DNA of 64,000 nucleotides, from assembly GCA_037045155.1 (NCBI GenBank), contig JBAOIG010000005.1, positions 868,001 through 932,000 of the forward strand, written 5' to 3'. Source of the DNA: Thermomicrobiales bacterium (lineage in GTDB: Bacteria; Chloroflexota; Chloroflexia; Thermomicrobiales; CFX8). The notes under the pieces are model-generated. The model made no database searches and was not told the DNA's origin. It worked only from the letters and a program-made list of their open reading frames with translations. Within the stretch, counting starts at the first letter, position 1. Every line of letters starts with the position of its first letter. Shown in pieces: positions 63,240 through 64,000 of the stretch. Position numbers and translations under genes: made by a program.

Positions 63240-64000
63240 CAGTTCAGGGACCGGATACAGCCGGCGCAATTTGATGCGTGCGTGCTCCACCATGAAGTGC
63301 CATTGCACCGGTTTGGCGCGGCTGTTGCGCCGGGTTGTCCAGGCATCAACCGCCTGCTGCAAGTCCGTCGGCGTGGGGATGCGCTGATCCAGACATTGGC
63401 GCACCAGCGCACTAAACTCCAGTTCGGCGATGTTCAGCCACGAAGCATGCTTGGGGGTGTAATGCAGTTCCAGCTTGTCGCGAATGCGCTTTGCCTCCCG
63501 GGGCGGGAACGCCGCATAGAGTGAGTGGTCGGCATGGATGTTGAGATTGTCGAGCACCACCACGATCCGCTCCGCCGTCGGGAAGACCTCATCGACGAGA
63601 TGGCGCATGGCGACGGCCCAGTCGACCCGGGTGCGCCGCTCGGTGACGGTGATGCCTCGCTGTCCAAGATGGGGCGCACACCAGAGAAAGAGGTTGGCAC
63701 TGCCGTGGCGGATATAGGCCGGATCTTCCCGCAGCGCGTGACCGGGTCCAGCTGGCTGACTGGGACGGACATCGCCCCGGAGTGCTTTGCCACTCTCGTC
63801 AAAGCAGACTAGTGGACGCAGTGGGTCGATCGGTCGAGCATAGACGTCGAGCACATCTTCCATGGCTGCGACGAATCCCGCATCAGGCTTCCCGGACAGA
63901 CACCAGCTGCGTTTCAGCCACGGCTTGAGGACGTTTTTTTAAGTGTCATGCGGACCGTCTCCGGGCACACCTGGGGGACAATCTCCTGCTCCACCACGGT
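63225..64000 (-). mobile_element. IS630-family transposase, partial at window edge, frame change at an A7 run
   Basis: The downstream frame (from 63935) encodes LKPWLKRSWCLSGKP... then VCFDESGK, IVVVLDNLNIH and ASWLNIAELEFS, the three acidic residues of the IS630 DDE site. Upstream, the initial frame (VVEQEIVPQVCPETVRMTLKK) is open to the window edge and runs into a stop at 63914-63916. The two meet at seven A (63934-63940 as T on the plus strand) and join by a -1 shift. IS630 members often use such a shift; decay is the alternative. The 5' part lies outside. Confidence 0.88.

Overview
The window is high-GC bacterial DNA that most resembles Chloroflexota of the Thermomicrobia/Sphaerobacter type. 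This rests on family recognition, not on a marker gene. Pointers are the GC-rich codon use, lipoprotein solute-binding proteins with Thr/Lys/Pro/Ala-rich linkers, tandem C-terminal 'FPETGH...LGFP...FERxxFExHP' repeats, a T-box in front of trpS, and abundant palindromic repeats reading TGTCATCCTGAG...CTCAGAATGACA.

Layout. 1-6287: the 3' part of a subtilisin-like protease, a large polytopic membrane protein carrying three palindromic repeat units in frame, and an S9 peptidase. 6429-12731: a co-oriented minus-strand accessory locus of small secreted or lipoprotein genes with two near-identical LuxR-type regulators. Three five-half-site operator-like arrays lie in front of three of the secreted genes. 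Several of these genes carry single-base frameshifts. 12808-18764: housekeeping genes (pyrE, folC, an NCS2 purine permease, a D-Ala-D-Ala carboxypeptidase, an O-methyltransferase). 19349-23412: a peptide-type ABC importer (binding protein plus two permeases, no ATPase). 23478-31023: a 1240-residue Asp-box protein divergent from a heterodimeric ABC exporter. 31206-35266: trpS with a Trp T-box, lgt, and an ECF sigma/anti-sigma pair. 35632-41512: a second peptide importer with tandemly duplicated binding proteins. 41607-46368: two secreted beta-propeller proteins, one fused to a glycoside-hydrolase-like barrel, flanked on the far side by a truncated copy of the preceding permease. 46458-55127: a CopA copper ATPase with a CsoR-type operator, a creatininase-family amidohydrolase, a YetF-like protein, an AI-2E family transporter, and a PepSY protein divergent from a two-component system. 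55128-64000: a tandem repeat array, a SulP transporter, a penicillin-acylase family hydrolase, a lipoprotein, a bipartite lipoate-protein ligase, a MITE cluster and an IS630-type element running off the window edge.

The most unusual system is the 6.4-12.7 kb locus. Duplicated LuxR proteins with a degenerate receiver domain sit beside secreted proteins (a metzincin-like protease, a crystallin/I36-like protein, a Trp/Cys-rich protein). Their upstream regions share an array of alternating TGGCG/TCGCC half-sites spaced 10-12-10-12 bp. A second theme is repeat biology: a MITE whose ends match the neighbouring IS630 end, its palindromic core inserted in frame in a gene, heptanucleotide repeats at the 3' ends of four genes, and a 106-bp tandem array of inverted GAAGTGGACAACCTG boxes.
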